From the NCBI GenBank assembly GCA_012523875.1, contig JAAYSW010000174.1, positions 1-7,743 of the forward strand: a stretch of 7,743 nt of DNA, read 5' to 3'. The position numbers and the translations under genes are program-made. This document shows positions 6,208-7,743 of the stretch, one piece after another. Below the pieces are notes generated by a model, which had not been told where the DNA came from, searched no databases, and worked only from the letters and a program-made list of their open reading frames with translations. The stretch comes from Clostridiales bacterium. Its GTDB lineage: Bacteria; Bacillota; Clostridia; Oscillospirales; Ruminococcaceae. The stretch's first letter is position 1. Each line of letters starts with the position of its first letter.

Positions 6208-7288
6208 TCTTGGACTTTATATACATGTGCCGTTTTGTGAAAAAAAATGCCCATATTGTGATTTTTATTCAGTGAGTTATTGTCGGGATACTGCTAGACT
6301 TTACACTGATGCCGTTATAAGAAATATTAAAGCATACAGGGGGAATGCCGAAATTGATACAATCTATTTCGGTGGGGGCACTCCCTCTATTTTGCCTGTA
6401 GAGTTTATTACCTCTATTTTGCAAGCTGTGAATGAGAATTATATAGTAAATGAGGCTGAAATTACAATCGAAATAAATCCCAAAACTGTTAATACTAAAA
6501 AACTTCTGCAATTGCGTAAAATGGGAGTAAATAGAGTTTCAATTGGTGTTCAATCATGTGTTGATAGTGAATTAGAAGCATTGGGCAGAATCCATAACTA
6601 TGATGAGGCTAGAAAGACTGTCCTATCAGCTTATAAGGCTGGATTTAAAAATATTTCATGTGATTTAATGCTTGGGGTTATAGGTCAAACAGTGGATAGC
6701 CTTATATATTCCATCAATCAGCTTTGTAAATTGCCTATAAGCCATGTTTCAGCCTATATGCTTAAAATAGAAGAAAATACGGAGTTTAATAAACAGAATA
6801 TTATAGATAGTTTACCTTGTGAGGATTTAGTTTCAGATATGTATTTATTAATGGTTGAAAACCTTGAGGAGAATGGGTTCAGCCAATATGAAATATCTAA
6901 TTTTTCTAAGATAGGATTTGAGAGTAAACATAATCTCAAGTACTGGGAGTGCAAAGAATATATAGGAATTGGACCGTCTTCGCATTCTTATTTTAATGGG
7001 AAAAGAACTGCCGTACCCAACTCACTACAAGATTTTATTGAATTAGATAGGCAAACTGAAATAGTAACAGAGGAAAACCCCGGTAGCTTCGAGGAAATTG
7101 CAATGCTTCAGCTTAGGCTTAAAGAAGGTTTATGTTTAACTAAGTTTAACAATAAACTTGATAGTATAATGAATAAGGCTATTCCCTTTGAAAAAATGGG
7201 GCTTCTCACTATAAGCGATAATACCATCGCTTTAACAGCAAAGGGTTTTTTAGTTTCAAATGCAATTATAGGGGGACTTCTACTCTAA
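6197..7288 (+). CDS. hemW: Heme chaperone HemW (radical SAM, HemN-like)
   Basis: HemW is a radical SAM protein related to coproporphyrinogen III dehydrogenase (HemN). It binds heme and delivers it to target proteins, and is not thought to have HemN activity. The cluster motif 'CEKKCPYCDF' is CX3CX2C with Phe where HemN has a fourth Cys, which separates HemW from HemN. 'YFGGGTPS' is the SAM-binding glycine motif. Further family signs are 'RVSIGVQS', 'SCDLMLGVIGQT', 'SAYMLKIEENT', 'QYEISNFSK' and 'GIGPSSHSY', followed by a HemN C-terminal-type region. The family N-terminus 'LGLYIHVPFC' is encoded before the first GTG (6227), so a GTG start would cut it off. Starting at ATA 6197 gives 363 residues, a usual length. 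The frame is blocked upstream by a stop at 6188-6190. It is the last gene of the cluster. Confidence 0.95.
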   Translation: MENNLGLYIHVPFCEKKCPYCDFYSVSYCRDTARLYTDAVIRNIKAYRGNAEIDTIYFGGGTPSILPVEFITSILQAVNENYIVNEAEITIEINPKTVNTKKLLQLRKMGVNRVSIGVQSCVDSELEALGRIHNYDEARKTVLSAYKAGFKNISCDLMLGVIGQTVDSLIYSINQLCKLPISHVSAYMLKIEENTEFNKQNIIDSLPCEDLVSDMYLLMVENLEENGFSQYEISNFSKIGFESKHNLKYWECKEYIGIGPSSHSYFNGKRTAVPNSLQDFIELDRQTEIVTEENPGSFEEIAMLQLRLKEGLCLTKFNNKLDSIMNKAIPFEKMGLLTISDNTIALTAKGFLVSNAIIGGLLL

Positions 7289-7309
7289 CATAACACCTAT
7301 TGCTAAAGT

Positions 7310-7395
7310 AAAAAAATATATCCCTAAGCTCTACCTCTATAAGAACAATGCTAGTTTCTAAAACCACATCTTTAAAGGTATCGCTATGGGATATA
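7310..7395 (-). ncRNA. Nested 79-nt hairpin followed by U7: candidate structured RNA or terminator after leuB
   Basis: Read on the minus strand, TATATCCC (7395-7388) pairs with GGGATATA (7324-7317). Two mismatches follow, then AGC/GCT (7385-7383 with 7329-7327). Next is a GA/GA internal loop that can form tandem G-A pairs (7382-7381 with 7331-7330). TACCTTTA (7380-7373) then pairs with TAGAGGTA (7339-7332), and AAGA pairs with TCTT (7372-7369 with 7344-7341). This gives about 23 pairs, and seven U residues follow at once (7316-7310). Read on the plus strand, one pair becomes C-A and the G-A pairs become U-C, so the minus strand is the likelier RNA. It lies about 100 bp after the leuB stop and may end that transcript or be a small RNA. 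No known RNA family was recognised. Confidence 0.5.
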
Positions 7396-7416
7396 AATTA
7401 TATTAATATTTTATCC

Positions 7417-7438
7417 AGGGCATTAAATTTAATGCCTT
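7417..7438. terminator. Palindromic hairpin between hemW and leuB
   Basis: GGCATTAAATTTAATGCC (7419-7436) is a perfect 18-bp palindrome, extended by a G-U and an A-T pair to 7417-7438. It forms a stem with an A+T-rich apex. Neither side carries a good U tract, so it is a weak terminator or a 3'-end stabilising stem for either convergent gene. Confidence 0.4.
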
Positions 7439-7465
7439 AAAATTATATTTAATTGCAAATCAATG

Positions 7466-7497
7466 TATGACTTTCAAATATGGGGGTCATATTTTTT
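7466..7497 (+). terminator. Possible plus-strand terminator overlapping the leuB stop codon
   Basis: TATGAC (7466-7471) pairs with GTCATA (7486-7491) across a 14-base loop, and six T residues follow (7492-7497). In the plus orientation this has intrinsic terminator form. It would catch hemW transcription just before it enters leuB on the opposite strand. The stem is short and A+T-rich, so strength is doubtful. Confidence 0.4.
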
Positions 7498-7743
7498 ATA
7501 GACTATCACAAATTAAATCGCCCATTTTAGAACAGCTAACCATTTTCATTCCATCACTCATAATATCACCTGTTCTATATCCATCTAATAAAACCTTATT
7601 AACAGCATTTTCAATCATATCTGCACCATTATCCATATCAAAGGAATGTCTAAGCATCATAGCTACTGATAAAATTGTAGCAATTGGATTCGCTTTATCC
7701 TGACCTGCAATATCAGGAGCGGAACCATGTATAGGCTCATATA
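7496..7743 (-). CDS. leuB: 3-isopropylmalate dehydrogenase, C-terminal part (partial)
   Basis: About 82 residues of the C-terminus are visible on the minus strand, and the rest lies beyond the window. The translated sequence opens with 'YEPIHGSAPDIAGQDKANP', the highly conserved cofactor-binding signature of the isocitrate/isopropylmalate dehydrogenase family. The words 'HGSAPDIAGQ' and 'ANPIATILS' favour LeuB over isocitrate dehydrogenase. It then runs through 'MMLRHSF' and 'GYRTGDI' to a TAA stop at 7498-7496. LeuB oxidatively decarboxylates 3-isopropylmalate with NAD in leucine biosynthesis in the cytoplasm. Codons run without interruption from the window edge to the stop, so the visible part is intact. 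The gene converges with hemW across a 207-bp region rich in hairpins. Other leu genes presumably lie beyond the right edge. Confidence 0.95.
   Translation of the reverse strand, partial: YEPIHGSAPDIAGQDKANPIATILSVAMMLRHSFDMDNGADMIENAVNKVLLDGYRTGDIMSDGMKMVSCSKMGDLICDSL

Noticed and set aside
6190..6210. Programmed +1 frameshift joining the zinc-ribbon gene to hemW
   Set aside because: The AGA AAA TAA junction is not a recognised slippery site, and a fused membrane zinc-ribbon HemW would be odd. A strong ribosome binding site at 6182-6187 supports separate initiation.
7354..7364. Minus-strand GTTTTAGAAAC, resembling the start of a Cas9-type CRISPR repeat or tracrRNA pairing region
   Set aside because: There is a single copy, no spacer-repeat pattern and no cas gene nearby. 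The bases form the apex of the local hairpin.
7467..7703. 78-codon plus-strand open frame over the right end
   Set aside because: It runs antisense to the clear leuB C-terminus, lacks a good ribosome binding site and has no family features.

Overview
The window comes from a low-GC Gram-positive genome, most likely a member of the Clostridia (gut Oscillospiraceae- or Lachnospiraceae-like). The grounds are A+T-rich sequence, strong GGAGG-type ribosome binding sites, ATG/GTG/TTG starts, and a lepA-hemW cluster of a kind seen in Firmicutes. The genus cannot be fixed from this sequence. No mobile element, CRISPR array, tRNA or rRNA was seen.

Layout. (1) Positions 1-1798, plus strand: the 3' end of a DUF2079-type polytopic membrane protein, then a GtrB/DPM1-like family 2 glycosyltransferase. 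This is a plausible pair in which the second enzyme charges a polyprenyl-phosphate with a sugar and the first, a GT-C-like protein, uses it outside the cell. (2) A 12-bp perfect hairpin at 1803-1830 ends this unit and also ends the convergent gene. (3) 1847-2215, minus strand: a solitary 122-aa HPt phosphotransfer protein with a near-consensus sigma-A promoter. (4) 2216-2745: about 530 bp of A+T-rich intergenic DNA with divergent promoters and an excess of the word TTCATA/TATGAA. (5) 2746-7288, plus strand: a compact cluster of a catalytically degenerate signal-peptidase-like membrane protein with a long charged tail, lepA (EF4), a small zinc-ribbon membrane protein, and hemW. Spacing is tight and the last junctions look translationally coupled. 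(6) 7289-7495: a convergent intergenic region with several hairpins. One is a 79-nt nested stem followed by seven U residues when read on the minus strand. (7) 7496-7743, minus strand: the C-terminal end of leuB (3-isopropylmalate dehydrogenase).

Three points deserve most attention. The S26B/SipW-like protein has lost the serine and histidine expected for catalysis. hemW has no ATG, GTG or TTG codon where its conserved N-terminus and ribosome binding site demand one; the best candidate is ATA. The structured element downstream of leuB has wobble and tandem G-A pairs that indicate a minus-strand RNA. Start sites for four genes were placed from ribosome binding sites rather than from the longest open frame: the glycosyltransferase at 854, the S26-like gene at 2746, lepA at TTG 4075 and hemW at 6197.
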